NCBI RefSeq assembly: GCF_905475465.1 | Contig: NC_062240.1 | Span: 10,431,001-10,495,000 of the forward strand | Direction: 5' to 3' | Source of the DNA: Pieris napi | Taxonomy: Eukaryota > Arthropoda > Insecta > Lepidoptera > Pieridae | Length of the DNA stretch: 64,000 bases | Shown: positions 11,249 to 23,034 of the stretch, piece by piece | How positions within the stretch are numbered: the stretch's first letter is position 1 | Layout of the letters: each line of letters begins with the position of its first letter | Notes under the pieces: generated by a model | Seen by the model: the letters and a program-made list of their open reading frames with translations, nothing else | Told to the model about the DNA's origin: nothing | The model's database searches: none | Program-made: the position numbers and the translations under genes

Positions 11249-12250
11249 CAATTTATGTTGTAATCATAGTTGTTCGAAATACATAATTTTAGTTTAATAA
11301 AATTTGAGGGTTATCCAAAATATTATTACTCCGCCGATCGTCGCATTTTTTTTGGATAGTTACTGCTTAGTTTTATTCGGGTTATCTTAGACGCATTTTT
11401 ATTTATACCTTTTTGCTAATAAAAACAAATATACCTATTGTTAATAGTTACGTCCTCAATTTATAATTTTATATTGAGTGTTTTATGAACTATTGTGAGG
11501 CAAGGTATCAGTACTAGTCTAACCTCTCTGTGTTCTCAAACTATTTACTAATTTCTACAAATCCTAACGACTGACAATTGTGTGCCTTTCTTCTTGGTAA
11601 GGATACATCGTAAAGAGGTATGTACTCAGGACTATTATTTTAGTATAAAATGTGTATCTACGTCCACCCAACCGTTCTTTGTGGTACAATAGGAATAGTA
11701 TAATTTTCCTCTAAAACAACGATACAAAATCCTGGTCCCAACTGGCGTTTTCCTGGTTTTAATAATTTAATACTTGACGATTAAACTTCAAGGGAGAATT
11801 TAATGGCGTCCAAAACCGAATCTTAAATATAAGTTAGTTCAATATAGTGTATACAATGTATAGTATTATATTAAGAAAAACCCATCTAACAGAAAACTAG
11901 AAAATTTCAGTTTCCCATTATGTTCGTGAAGCGTGGGCACATTTTTCCATTCGCGAATCGGCGCCAGGCAGATGTTACCGGCTTGAATAGGGAATGTGAT
12001 AAATTCGGTTTGGCGCAGGCTCGCCCCGATACCTCCGCAATCTACATAATGCATCCACGGAATAATATATACCGGAATCGTATTCTTCGCATTACCAAGT
12101 TAAATTGCTTGAAGAATTCAATCTTACAATTTCGCTTCAAATGACATTGAAGAAATACTTTTAAATCTCTTCTCTTAAATGTATTTGCGAGGTATTATTT
12201 ATAAACACTTCGTTGCATACAAGAATATAATACAATTGACTTAAATTAAT
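11249..12250. other. Intergenic, nothing firmly recognised
   Basis: A less AT-rich patch at 11,920-12,070 is open on both strands. Its minus-strand translation runs about 75 residues before a stop at each end. It matches no family I know and has no start context or splice support, so I do not call a gene. Confidence 0.35.
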
Positions 12251-12254
12251 GAAA

Positions 12255-12305
12255 AGGAGGGTAATTGGCGGACTTATCACTTTCGCGCGATCTCTTCCAG
12301 GCAAA
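12255..12305 (+). repeat. SINE-like fragment (GGAGGGTAA...TTATC...TTTCG block)
   Basis: It shares GGAGGGTAA, GG.GGA, TTATC and CTTTCG.GCGA with 32,020-32,060. The block CTCTTCCAGGCAA that follows is known to me from lepidopteran interspersed repeats, possibly Bm1-like. It is a fragment only. Confidence 0.4.
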
Positions 12306-12589
12306 CACTGTGAGCGTAAGATAAGGCATAACTATATGAAATGTTCTAAAATACAACTATTTTATTAGTCGAGGATGTTTTTCATATTTAATATTTCGCA
12401 GGTAACACACTGAAAATACCGTATTAGCGAAATAAGTTAGTAATAAGTTCTTTATAGCGTGTATGGTCACGCTTTAACTGTTTTTTTAAATAAATCATTT
12501 AGTGTTTTTGTTTGTTATTTATAAAAGTACCCCACAAAATACATAATGTTAATCGTATAAGTGAGATATCTATTGTAAAATACGCGACA

Positions 12590-12775
12590 ATTACGTTGAA
12601 CATAAATTTTACAAAAAATATAAAACTTCCTGCTTAATTTTTACTAGTAATTGTCTATTAAAAATTCTTATTCGCCCGATTCGCTAAACAACGCTCTTTT
12701 TTATTTGATCAGCCCACTACCGAATATACCAAGCTCTGAATAAGTAGTGTTTATTCTGTTATTCGCAAGAATTCG
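12590..12775 (+). repeat. Dispersed repeat family X, copy D
   Basis: The right half matches copy A: TTTACTAGTAATTG, GATCAGCCCACTACCGAAT and GCTCTGAATAAGTAG, continuing into TTCTGTTATTCGC. The left end is diverged. Confidence 0.5.
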
Positions 12776-13523
12776 AATGAGAGGTGCCTAAACTCTGAAG
12801 TTGGTTTAATCTAGTAACGATGAAAAGTAATTTTACCTTATACAATCTAACAACAATTTAATCTCAATAAAATATTACTTAGTTTAATAACTTAAAGACA
12901 GAATTCTTTCCATGAATTAACATCTTTAATTTCTCTTATTTCACTCTCCATACAAGGCCATAGATAAGATTTGGGAGCTAATAGAATCACAAAGGAAATC
13001 GAAGCATATCTTCAAAGGTAACACAATATGCAGGTAATTTGCAGACACCGGAGTGATCATAAGAGGAACCCGACACCTCACTCCTTACCTCACTTCATAG
13101 GAGCAAGTCAAAAGGCTCACTTAACCTTAGCGAAACTCAATAACTTTCACTTTAAATAATAAATTCTCCTTTGAGGCAAGTAGAACAACAGCCACAGGGT
13201 TACCAACAAGTTTTCGTTATTCGATTAAAATCTGACATAAACGCAACTGAGACTTCGGCTACTATGTTTGATATCTGCAATATTTGTATGACCTTGGTAG
13301 ATATTCAGAGCCGAGACTGTATGAATTCCCTGTATGAATGTCAAAAATATATTGGTTTTCACACAGTTCGCGAGAACTCTCGATTAGAATCGTCTTAGTC
13401 TGAACTTTGCCTGTGCGTAATAATAATAAATAAATATGTACCATAAACTAAAATAGTAACAATGTCTCATAGACCAGTGATGAAGTTTTTCTTAGTTCCA
13501 GTTTCATTACAAATAAAAATTAA
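12776..13523. other. Intergenic, nothing recognised
   Basis: Short ORFs on both strands around 13,171-13,444 overlap each other and show no domain or codon bias, so they are treated as chance. Confidence 0.4.
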
Positions 13524-13796
13524 AATAAATCAGTGGCGCTATAACCTTTTTAGGTCTGGGCCTCAGATTTCTTTATCTGTTTATGATAATTTATCAATCG
13601 AATAGGCAAGTGATCAGCTTCCTGTGCCTCACATCGTCGACTTTTTGTGTGTAAGGCGGTTTGCTCGCAATGTTTGATTTTCGTTCGAGCGAATGTTAAA
13701 TGCGCACATAGAAAGCAAGTCCATTGGTGCAGTGGGGAATCGAACCTACGACCTCAGGGATGAGAGTAGCACGCTGAAGCCACTAGGCTAACACTT
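13524..13796 (-). repeat. tRNA-derived SINE copy 4
   Basis: A full-length minus-strand copy. The B-box region is at about 13738-13750 (complement) and the tail block TCTGGGCCTCAGATTTC is at 13553-13570. Confidence 0.87.
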
Positions 13797-14215
13797 CTTA
13801 GTTATATTTACAGTGTATATCCAAAATTATTTCAGTTCAAATATTTAAAAACAAAATAAACAAGTGCACATATATTTTCACGTTTAATATTACATCAAAC
13901 TTCTAGTACTGTAATTTACAACAAATAAACCATTACAATTTTGTTGTTGTAAAAACCAAATATTTAATTTATTTACATAGGAAAGGGCTAAATGATATTA
14001 TGAGACAGCCCTACACCTCGCGAAAATTGGTGATATCGGAGATCTAACGGAATCTCAACAAAGACCTGATTGTGGAGCATAGACAAAAGACTCATCGCTT
14101 TTATTAATTTTCTTTTATTCAACTCGTCTTGAATTACTGCACGAGGAATATGGGGCAAACGGTTGGAGGTCTTAGATATTTAATCGATAATACCTGATTC
14201 CTATCATAATATATA

Positions 14216-14455
14216 CTAGCGGACCCGACAGACGTTGTCCTGTATGATAGATACTTCAAGCGATAAGATATTAAGCAAAGTATGAAATGAACAAATAATT
14301 AATTAATAAACTAGAAACCGACTGCAGCGCCACCTGCCGGGCTAATTTGTCAATCTAAGCCATCCAGGGCGCCACCCAAACGCATACAAAAAAATTCATT
14401 CAAATCGGTCCAGCCGTTTAAGAGGAGTTCTGTGACATACACAGGTACAGTAGAG
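14216..14455 (-). mobile_element. Putative non-autonomous Helitron, copy 1
   Basis: Read on the minus strand, the element ends in GGGTCCGCTAG followed by T, preceded by a decayed GGCAAA...TTTGTC-type hairpin. The 5' side carries the TGTCACAGAACTC and CCGATTTGAA blocks seen in lepidopteran Helitrons. There is no coding sequence. The 5' boundary is approximate. Confidence 0.5.
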
Positions 14456-14788
14456 TAGTATATATATATAGATATAATACACTGTGTTCTATAGATAATA
14501 TGTATAATCTATAGTTCTTTCAATTACAGTACAATAAATTACATTTTAAAAAGTCGTACTTAACTAATATTTACTTTAGCAGCACTTCGTATATAGCAGA
14601 GCTACAAAATTATTTCCCCGGTAATCAAAGCCAAGATTAAAGATACAGATTCTATATCAACCGCATTGACCACTAAGGTCCATATACTATAAAAAACACG
14701 TCAAATCCACTTCCTGTTTTGGTGCTTTGAGGTTTGACAGATGGAAGATCTTTTATTTTTGACAGTGCTTACAAGGTGACCTGACCTA

Positions 14789-15076
14789 GAGCAGTGTTGG
14801 CCTAGTGGTTCCAGCGTGCGACTCTCATGCCTGAGGTCGTAGGTTCGATCCCCGGCTGTGCACCAATGGACTTTCTTTCTATGTGCGTATTTAACATTTG
14901 CTCGAACGGTGTAGGAAAACATCGTAAGGAAACCGACATGTTTTAACCCAAAAGGTCGAATGTGTCAGGCACTGGAGGCTGATCACCTACTTGCCTATTA
15001 GATTTAAAAATGATCATGAAACAGCTTCAGAAATCTGAGGCCGATTAAAGAGGTTGTAGCGGGACTTTTTTTTTTA
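14789..15076 (+). repeat. tRNA-derived SINE copy 5
   Basis: Full length, from GAGCAGTGTTGGCCTAGTGG through the B-box (about 14839-14850) to GGTTGTAGC and a T-rich end. Confidence 0.9.
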
Positions 15077-15434
15077 CAAGTTGACCTAAAATACGATAGC
15101 TCCTTTGGCTGGGTGAAAATTTTAAACTAATTAGCAGTCTCGATAACCAGCTTGACTACAACAAGTAACTAAATGTAAAGTTGAACTGTCCTGGGTAAAT
15201 CTATTTGAACTGCACTCAGGTAACGATGGAGCGGAAGAGTCGCTGGGTTTGTTTATAATTGCTTTAATCACCGTCACTCGGCTCTCAACTGAATTACCTT
15301 AATTGTATTGTCAACGATCAACTTGTGGACCTCCGCTAATGTATTATGGCCGATCTTCTATCTGTTCAATGGACCGTTTTTACTGACTTCTCGTTGTACA
15401 ACCGTGGATCGCATGTCATAGATAATTTTGTTTT
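15077..15434. other. Intergenic, nothing recognised
   Basis: Mixed-composition sequence without a supported ORF or repeat. Confidence 0.35.
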
Positions 15435-15985
15435 TAAAGTCAGTTTTATTTATTGATTAAAGTTTAAAACATCATACATATAGTAATAAATCTACGGTAT
15501 ATGTTACATGCTCTTCTTAGGGTCTGTTTCGCAATGTACGGATAAGTTCCAAATTAGCTATTTATTACTTATTGGTAGGATAAACACTATTGTTGCGTTT
15601 CACGACTGTCAGATAGCGCTATTCGTCACATAAAGTCCATCATAAGTTATGAGTCCGATGAAATGTCAAATAGCTCAATTTATCTTCCAAATAATTTATG
15701 TGTTGCATAGCTATTTGGTACTTTATCCATACATTGTGAAACAGACCCTAAATCTAAAATGTATGATAATTTAGGTAAACATATATGTTACAAAAAATAC
15801 AATCAAAATACTAGAAATTTTTGTTAAGCAATAAAAAAAATTACCAGCAAAACAGCTGTTTAGGTTCGAGATATGCACTTAACAATGCTTTCTTTAAAAC
15901 GGATCAACCCCTAGCGAATATATGCAGCTCCGATAAGTTCTGTTTAATCCGTTATAATCCTCAACACCTAGCTTGGTTTTGCAGA
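15435..15985 (+). repeat. Dispersed repeat family X, copy C, split by a MITE
   Basis: The left part (15,435-15,516) matches the start of copies A and B (ATTAAAGTTT..ACATCAT, GGTATATGTTACA). The right part (about 15,752-15,985) matches their internal and right ends (AGCAATAAA, GATCAACCCCTAGCGAAT, AGCTCCGATAAG). The Harbinger-type MITE at 15,520-15,748 sits between, so family X is older than the MITE insertion. Confidence 0.6.
15520..15748. mobile_element. Harbinger-type MITE, 229 bp
   Basis: It starts GGGTCTGTTTCGCAATG and ends CATTGTGAAACAGACCC, giving imperfect terminal inverted repeats of about 45 bp. TTA lies just outside on the left and TAA on the right, in keeping with the 3-bp TWA targets of PIF/Harbinger, though they are not identical direct repeats. 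The right end, read inward, matches the left end of the Harbinger element at 17,436 over about 47 bp with one mismatch. That element, or a sister of it, is thus the probable source. Confidence 0.8.
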
Positions 15986-16010
15986 AGGAACTTTGAAAAT
16001 TTATCAGTTA

Positions 16011-16190
16011 CTAGCTGACCCGACAAACCTCGTTTTGCCAATTATTTCTAGAAAACATTTTTTTAATTTAATAAAAATAACTATCTACTAAAATCAAAAA
16101 AGAGGTCGATCGTAGACCATCGTGACAGATTGTGGGTGACAATTAAGGGTTGTATGTATTTTTGTATGCTGTATCTTAAATAAATAAAAA
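16011..16190 (-). mobile_element. Putative non-autonomous Helitron, copy 2
   Basis: On the minus strand it ends GGCAAAACGAGGTTTGTC, then GGGTCAG, then CTAG followed by T. This 3' hairpin plus CTAG at a T is the Helitron end structure. Inside are the blocks around CATACAACCCTTAATTGTCA shared with the AGPS-intron copies. The left limit is approximate. Confidence 0.6.
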
Positions 16191-17435
16191 CAAACAGTTT
16201 TTATTTATTAAAAAGAGTGTCGGAGAGTTTATTGCCAGTTCTTCTCTTCCGTTCTACGCCCTTGATTTGAGAACTGGCAGTAAATGTAAAATTAGAAGCA
16301 TTGATATGTATTTCCTTATTAACGAGTCATAGAAAAAAGGTTGTATATTTTGAATAAAGAACTCGGACGGTTATAAAGCTTACGAATCTTAATCATGGAA
16401 CATTATATTAAAAATAAACTTCTACTGGTATTACTAAGTTTTTATAAGGAAAATCCAACGTGTAATGAAGGCGGTCAAGCATTAATGAGAGGCTCTATAA
16501 TCTAGTCAAGAACTACTTAGACACCGATCGGCCTGTTAAGATGCTTATCGCAAACATTTTCACACCTTCTAAGCCTGTGTTAAAGTGATAAAATCTAGTT
16601 TCAAATACATTCGATCGCGCATTTTACATGTATTAAATATTTCCCTTCTACAAACAAACAAAAGTTTTTTTTATCCACTTTTTTTTTAAAACAAATGTTA
16701 CACATTTTATTTTCTAAGCGACTTTGGAAATTCTCACAGCTATAAATTATTAAAGTATGTACTAGGCACTTAACATGCAAAAAATTTAAGTTAAATCATT
16801 TATTGGAAATTAAAGGTTATTGTTAACTGGAGCCCAAGTGTAGACCTAACTTTGGCGAGGCATTTATTAAAGTAATCGTAATATACTCTGATAGTATTAA
16901 AAATACACATATAAAGCCAACTGCTTCATCATATCTTTAATATTTTTTTTAACTTAACGAAAAGTACCAAAAACTACAAAGTTTTGTGCCTGTACCACAC
17001 AGTACAAATTCCTTAATTACCTACTTCAAAAATGTATGTCAAAGTTTGTGAAGTTCCCAAGAGCAACGGGGCATACATAGTTCCGCATCAAAGTCTAGAT
17101 CAGTCTTATGTCGGAAGGCACACTTATTGTTTCGCTGCAAAATCGAAACTCGTTGAACGGGATAGTTGTTAAACTCATTAACGGCCAAAATTAATAATGT
17201 ATCATCAATCTATGATTATAACCAATCTTGGACTGATTCATATCTAAAGACCGATCTCCAATCTGCATGCCAATAAACATTTCTGCTATCCGATTGTTTA
17301 TTTGACAAAAGATTGACAGCAATCTTTTGCGTGATCCTTGCCTCTCGACCGCGTTTCGTTCAATGCAATATGTTGTGTTCAAGCATACCAAAAGTTTGCT
17401 GTTTTTGGAACGAAATAAAATAAGTAAGACTAATA
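16191..17435. other. Intergenic, nothing recognised
   Basis: AT-rich. The open frame at 17,191-17,481 (minus) runs into the Harbinger end and has no recognisable domain. Confidence 0.4.
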
Positions 17436-17718
17436 GGGTCTGTTTCACAATGTATGGATAAAGTAGCAAATAGCTATGCAACGTTTTGTTTGTTTTTTTG
17501 TTACGAACAAATAAATTCTATAGAAAAACATAGAACCTTAACCTTTTTGTTGGTCATTTAATATTACTTGTAATGAAACGGACTGTCATTGTCATATGGT
17601 ATTATAGTTTGTTAGGTTATTGAGTATTTTAGTACAAATTATTACAAATATATATTTTCTCTGAGTAGTTTGTGTATGTTGTTTTTGTGATTCGAGGTTG
17701 GTTCTTTAACTTAAAAAA

Positions 17719-18189
17719 ATGTCTACGCAAAAACGTGAAAGAAGCGTCAATTTCAGCCGGGAAGAAGTTGACCTTCTAACTTCGCTTGTTGCTGACCATA
17801 AAAATATATTAGAAAATAAAAAGAGTGACTCAGTCACCTGGCAGGAGAAAGAGCGGTGCTGGAAGACGCTGGAGGCGCTGTTTAATAGCACAAAATAAAC
17901 TTTCGCAGTGCTAAAGCTTAAAGAGGGCTACAAGAAAAAAGTCTGCCTTGATACATGCTGAAACATATCGTACAGGAGGTGGCCCTAGTGCTGCTACTCC
18001 TCTTACCCCCTATCGAGGAAAAAGTCAAAGACATGATATTGTTGTCTGTCGAAGGAAATGAAAGTCAATTGAAAGGAAGAGCTTCTAAATAAGAGAAAGC
18101 AATGGGCATTTGAAGAGGAAGAAAGAGAGCATAAAAGAGAATTATGGGCCATAGAAAAAAATATATTGTTAAATAAATTAGAAAAATAA
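17719..18189 (+). pseudogene. Harbinger Myb/SANT-like DNA-binding protein, broken
   Basis: The ATG at 17719 opens 59 codons with the features of the Harbinger accessory protein: a basic N terminus, FSREEVDLL, a spaced Trp at VTWQEKERCW and LFNS, as in Myb/SANT-like domains. A TAA at 17896-17898 stops it. Family-like pieces continue in other frames: a Lys-rich stretch, TYRTGGGPSA and TPLTP, then EEKVKDMILL, and a charged coiled-coil-like C terminus ending about 18,189. At least one stop and one frameshift therefore separate the parts. In intact elements this protein binds the ends and assists the transposase. The reading is by family pattern, not by search. Confidence 0.7.
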
Positions 18190-18378
18190 TAGATTTTGTG
18201 CCTGGAGCGAGGATGTATTGTATTAAAAAATTGTATTTTTATTTAAATAAAAGCATTGAATTTTTATTTAATTTATCTCAAAAATGTTGTAATTTATAAA
18301 ATATTATAGTAATAAAGCAAAATAATCACTTATAAGATTACTTCGCACACTTGCAATTCCCACGTTGTCAATTGCGCT

Positions 18379-18916
18379 TTAATCAATATCATCAGCTTGT
18401 TCATCTACTTGTTGCAGTAGTTCAAAATGTTCATCTCGCATATCAATAGCAATATTGTGCAACACTGCACATGCCACTATCACGGCTTGTACACGAGATA
18501 ATTGAAGCAAAACCTTTTTTGACAAACCGATTTTTTCCAAACACCATATTATGTCCTTTCCACCACATTTCTGCTTCGTATTTGAGATTCGTTATAAAGA
18601 TGTTCTGCTGGAGTCTTGAGGTTTTGAAGTGGAGTTAGTAGGTAGTATCTATAGTAACAAATATTTTTGGTTGTAGCTAATATTTAAATTTTTTTTACAA
18701 AAGTTGATGACAAGATGAAACCTGCTAGAAGTCATATATAGACATCACTTTGTGTAAAAGTGTCTCCAAAGCTTCTTTTGTTAACCTAAATCTAAATGTG
18801 AATTCGGCGTCATTCAGGCTCTGGATATAATAAATTCTTGTCTTCTTATGTCTTCGCACAGAAGTACGTTGGCTTCTTCCAGCTTCAGAATTACTATCCC
18901 AATCGGATAATTGCAT
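18379..18916 (-). pseudogene. Harbinger transposase (HARBI1-like), internal deletion
   Basis: The N-terminal part (18,725-18,916) reads ...SLNDAEFTFRFRLTKEALE, the start of HARBI1-type nucleases. After a gap it resumes near 18,620 with LQNLKTPAEHLYNESQIR and NVVERTYGVWKNRF. It then reads VIVACAVLHNIAIDMRDEHF to a stop at 18379-18381. The middle of the DDE nuclease domain is missing and the frame is disturbed, so no active transposase is expected. Confidence 0.78.
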
Positions 18917-18960
18917 TTAAACTTCCAAATCACTATCACTAGAACTGGAAGATGACGAAG

Positions 18961-19879
18961 ATGAATAAATTTTCCCAATGAATATTAAGTTAGGTCGCAA
19001 TCCCAAACCCAAATCATACGAGTTTCACCGATAGCAATCCGAGATTGATTTGGCCAATCGAAGCACTGTCAAAATGGACAGATAGGTTGTTGGCATGAGT
19101 AAACATTCATTTTCATACAGAGGGCAATCTTCAATCTCTTATCCGCCCTCTGAACGATTGGTTGAATAATTAGATTGGTATCTCAGTCCATGTATTGAAT
19201 ATTGGCATGCTTTTCTTTAGAAATGGATTGAATTGTCAGTCTATGACAGCTAAAATTGGATTGAGATTGCATATTGGTTTTGGCCGTAAGACGCAAAGAC
19301 GAAACTAAAACTGTATGAAACTATTCTAATTCGAAATTTAAATTTTTACTTGTTCGATTCAATTACGTCAATTTTGTAATCATATATTTTGTTGTTGGCG
19401 ATTTTAAATAGTGATAAAACTATCAAAAGAAACGCGTATATCTTTATAAGATAATTTCTGTGGTTATTTTATTACTTATCGATATTGTAATAGCTTGAAT
19501 TTATTCCTACATTCCTTGGCTTGTTCATCAAAAACCTGGTATTTATTATTTTATTAGAATATATAAAGTGTCAGGCGACTAAGAATATCCCACAATACTA
19601 AGTCACTATACTCCTTCAAAGAATAGAAAATAAACACAGGGAAGTCCCAATCGATCACAACGGTCTGCGAATCTACCTCATCCCATATCTCGGCAAACAG
19701 ATCGCGTCAAAGAATACGAAAAGAAATCTGGTGATAGAGGCAGTCAACAATGGGGTAGACATTTACAGGTTCAAGTCATAAAATACTCGAGTTTAAATAG
19801 GTCCAATAAATTCACATGAATCTTGAACGTAATAATATGATAAAGACAACACTATAGAAATGATATAACTGCGCTGTTG
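18961..19879. other. Unassigned, probably transposon-derived
   Basis: No gene. The stretch 19,560-19,790 is less AT-rich and looks like an old repeat fragment, but I cannot name it. Confidence 0.3.
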
Positions 19880-20985
19880 ATTTATTTTTTTTTATTTTAA
19901 ATATATTTATTCACAAAAAAGTTACACCTTAAATCAAACCATGCCCCACAAAACTGCTTACGCAGTTTGACTGCAGGTGACTCGCCTTAAATAAACATAA
20001 CTTCTAAATCACTAAATTACTAACACTGATACTACAACTAATACTAATACACTTAATTTACTTATAGGTTACAGCATATTTAACAAATGGTTTTTTAATA
20101 AACCTCTAAATTTATCCAATGAAGTCTCACGTCTTATGTCCTCGGGTAAACTATTGAGCAAGTATGGAATCCGCTTCTTCAACGTTCTATCTCCATAATA
20201 ATTTTGCACCATGGGTATTTCAAATTTACCTTTGGACATTGACCTTGTGTCAGTTATATGATGCACCAAACTAGTAAAACGATCCTGCTTACCATGGTTA
20301 TTTACAAGTACAAGGAATCTATGTTTCAGGCTAGCCGGTAAAATTTTACATATTTTGAATAGTTTATAATAATCTCCTTTACATTGATTCCTTGTCTTTT
20401 TATTTACTAGTAATTTTAAAAATCTTATTTGTAATGATTCTACTTTATCAATGTATGTTTTAAATGTTAACCCATAGCAGTCAAGAGCGTAACCTATTAT
20501 GGAATCCACAAGTGCAAAATATAAACATTTTAGTATGGGCAATGAGACTTTAGTACGTAAATGGTAAAACTTTTCTAATAAAATTCTTAGTTTTCTACAC
20601 AAAAATTCTATATGGGAATCCCAAGAAAAAGACGTATCTATTTTTACTCCTAGATAATTTACACAATTAACTTTTTCGATAGGTTTACACGTACAGTTAA
20701 TTTTGTTGTTATGAAAGCAATCAAAGCCGTGCGCAAAAAGAGGAGGTGGATTATCAATAGAACTTAAATACGGGGAGTGAATAATTATCATCTTTGTTTT
20801 GTCAGCGTTTAATATGATGCCGTTATCATGTGACCATTTAACTACCGCATCCACATCCTCTTGAACCCGGCGACACATCTCCGAGAGGTCGGTACTAGCG
20901 CTGAGAGTACAAAGGTCATCAGCAAACATGTGGGCCGAGCAGTGACGTGATACTACGATACAGGGATACAAAATGAAACAAGCAG
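19880..20985 (-). mobile_element. 5'-truncated non-LTR retrotransposon (LINE)
   Basis: The element is on the minus strand. It holds the C-terminal half of a reverse-transcriptase ORF (20,069-20,971), a short 3' region, and a T/A-rich end at about 19,880-19,905 that fits a poly(A) tail. The 5' border, between 20,945 and 20,990, falls just upstream of the RT active-site motif, as expected from incomplete target-primed reverse transcription. A GGCAACGC-family repeat abuts it from about 20,995. Confidence 0.8.
20069..20971 (-). CDS. LINE reverse transcriptase, C-terminal half
   Basis: An open frame of about 300 residues, the longest in the window. Near residue 15 it carries FADD, the catalytic Asp pair of reverse transcriptase domain C. 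Next come the helix with NADKTK (domain D, near residue 55) and NYLGVKIDTSFSWDSHI (domain E thumb region, near 105-120). The C-terminal extension is typical of Jockey/CR1-type LINEs. The N-terminal endonuclease and the RT fingers are absent, so it cannot act alone. The frame has no internal stop, which suggests a fairly recent insertion. The annotated first Met is not a real start: the ORF is cut by 5' truncation. The clade (Jockey or CR1 group) is my estimate. Confidence 0.88.
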   Translation of the reverse strand: MYPCIVVSRHCSAHMFADDLCTLSASTDLSEMCRRVQEDVDAVVKWSHDNGIILNADKTKMIIIHSPYLSSIDNPPPLFAHGFDCFHNNKINCTCKPIEKVNCVNYLGVKIDTSFSWDSHIEFLCRKLRILLEKFYHLRTKVSLPILKCLYFALVDSIIGYALDCYGLTFKTYIDKVESLQIRFLKLLVNKKTRNQCKGDYYKLFKICKILPASLKHRFLVLVNNHGKQDRFTSLVHHITDTRSMSKGKFEIPMVQNYYGDRTLKKRIPYLLNSLPEDIRRETSLDKFRGLLKNHLLNML

Positions 20986-20994
20986 TTACTTCGT

Positions 20995-21312
20995 CGTGTT
21001 ATCTGTAACACTCCTCTCGCCGCAACGCCAGTTTCAAAGGATGTAGTTGTCAGAGCACAGAAGAGCTCAATCAATCTGTAAGGCATGAATAATTTTATAT
21101 CATTTATGAAAATATTCAAACATTAAAATACTCTTCAAACGAAATTCCTTTCCAGCAAATTAAGGTTTTAAATATGAAACGACTTAGGGTCCATCAAGAA
21201 AGTACCAATTCTTAAAAGGCCGGCAACGCACTCGTGAGACCTCTGGTATTGAGACTGTCCATGTCATTAACATCTAGTAAGACTTCTTACCGTTTGCCCC
21301 TGTTGTATTTAA
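20995..21312 (+). repeat. GGCAACGC-family repeat, extended copy
   Basis: The right part (21,177-21,312) holds CGACTTAGGGTC, CCAATTCTTAAAAGGCCGGC and AACATCTAGTA. The left part (20,995-21,176) matches, inverted, 24,310-24,490: AATACTCTTCAAACGAAATT, AGATTGAT/AGGCATG and CAAAGGATGTAG blocks. The two copies together show that the family is longer than the commonly conserved 130 bp. Confidence 0.65.
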
Positions 21313-22430
21313 ATAAAGGAAAATTTTATATACGCTCGCAGTCGCTTATGACGCGTACAGCCAGGCAGTGCTTCCGGAGTCGCTTTGTTGCCGGCACCGC
21401 CGATAAATATTGTGGCGAGCTTTGACAACGATCGACATCATAGGTCACAAGAGAAACTTGTAAATCTAGCAGAGGGGTTGATATTGGATAACCTTTTGCA
21501 TTATCAATTATATTAAGTACGTGAAAATGAACATTATTTCTAGTAGTCCCAGCTTTTACAATATAGTTTTGTCTTTATTACATGGATAGTAGATTTTATT
21601 TATTTTAACTTTAAATAAAATATAGAACATAGTCGAAAAAGTTTTCTCTTTATGCTCAGAATCACAAACCATGTTAATAATCTTTTGCACTTATAAATGT
21701 TATCACGTCTTTTCTCCTTATCTATTTCTTAAATATTGTTCGCCTAATCCATCGTATTCCGTGACTAATTTTTGACTAAATAACTTCCCAAACCCCAAGT
21801 CCATACTAGGTTGTATAAATCACATCGACAAATATTTAGACAGGCATTCTATGATAAAATTTATGTAAACATATTTGACACGACAGTTTTTGTACTTCAA
21901 AGTAAAATCCAGTGAATTCACCTACATAGTAAGCCGCAACTATCGGCTTAACGAAGTTTGGATGTAAAAGGCAAGTGTCACAAAGAAAACCGACAAATAG
22001 GTGCTCGCTGTAGGGTGTATAGAATAGTGCACAAACACCCACAATCGTTATCATCTAACCGCGCCAGCCTTTGACGCGCCAGCACTGTATAAGAGCTGCT
22101 TACAAATCTCCTATGTTTAGTTTTATATTATATGTCAATTCTTTTGTTCCTTTTATTAAAGACTTTGACTGTCTTGGTTTGTTGGAAGTCCTTCTTACAC
22201 TCAGGAATAACACACATTCATTACTACGATACAATTCGAGCTGTTTTTATAAAAAAACTTTATTACAACCAAAATGTATGGCAATAATCTACTGGTAGCA
22301 AATTAGGTAGATTGAAAACGGTTGTTTTTATTTGGTATATTTTAACAGCTATAGGTATGACAAAGACAAAGAATACAGCATTAAGAAAAGCAACTAAATT
22401 AACAGATGTTACAATAAAATAAATAAACTA
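21313..22430. other. Intergenic, nothing recognised
   Basis: AT-rich with chance ORFs on both strands (for example 21,836-22,054 and 22,071-22,298). One CCTTTGACGCGCC word lies near 22,070. Confidence 0.4.
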
Positions 22431-22660
22431 AAGTGAAGAGGGCGTGGCACACGGCAAGAGGAACAGAAATGTGGAGCAAAACTGGTACCTAAGGTACAGC
22501 AAACGAAAAAGAGGGAGACAACTTAGAAGGTGGATATACCAAATAAAAGAAACAGCGGGTTGTAACAGAGATAACGAGGCCGAACGCGATGGAGACTCAT
22601 CATGGAATGCTCCTAGGTGTCAAAGGACAAACTCTTTATCTACCTTTTTATTTTATTTTA
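22430..22660 (+). mobile_element. LINE C-terminal ORF fragment
   Basis: The plus frame reads KRKRGRQLRRWIYQIKETAG, matching the usual C-terminal 'GRP..RRW.DDI...AG' tail of RTE-like LINE proteins. Frames then shift through the remaining 'W...GEA' region. No longer ORF remains. Confidence 0.5.
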
Positions 22661-23034
22661 ACAGGACATTAAGTCAAGTAAGTCAATATGTTTACATGTT
22701 TCCATATATCTAAATATATTGCCAAGTAGTGAGTGAATGTCACGAGCTCTCGGCGCACGTCATCCGGCACTGATTCAACTCGTGATTGTCTTTGACGAGA
22801 CAAAATTTACATTTAAAAGTCTCTAGGTCAAGTTGCTAGCTCACTGTTTACAATCATACTATTGTGTACATTTACATATGATTATTGTTAGGATCCACTG
22901 GTCTCTTATTTATATAGTACGATAGTCCTTGCAGTTTTTGAATCCTTATACAACATTTTAATGTTTATATTATTGATATAAACACCAATATTGATTGCAT
23001 GTAATGTGTAGGCACCAACACGTACTTCGCGAAT
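22661..23034. other. Intergenic, nothing recognised
   Basis: A short mixed stretch with one GTCTTTGACGAG word at about 22,788-22,799. No ORF or repeat is assigned. Confidence 0.35.

Larger units (their letters stand above)
17436..18960. mobile_element. PIF/Harbinger DNA transposon, internally deleted and decayed
   Basis: The left inverted repeat starts at 17436 (GGGTCTGTTTCACAATG). It is followed by a plus-strand Myb/SANT-like gene (17,719-18,189) and, convergent to it, a minus-strand nuclease gene (18,379-18,916). This two-gene layout is typical of Harbinger elements. I could not find the matching right inverted repeat, so the right border is set just beyond the transposase start and may be wrong or lost. 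Confidence 0.75.

Noticed and set aside
11866..12144. Open frames on both strands in a less AT-rich patch
   Set aside because: The minus frame looks protein-like at first sight, but it is bounded by stops, has no start or splice context and matches nothing I know.
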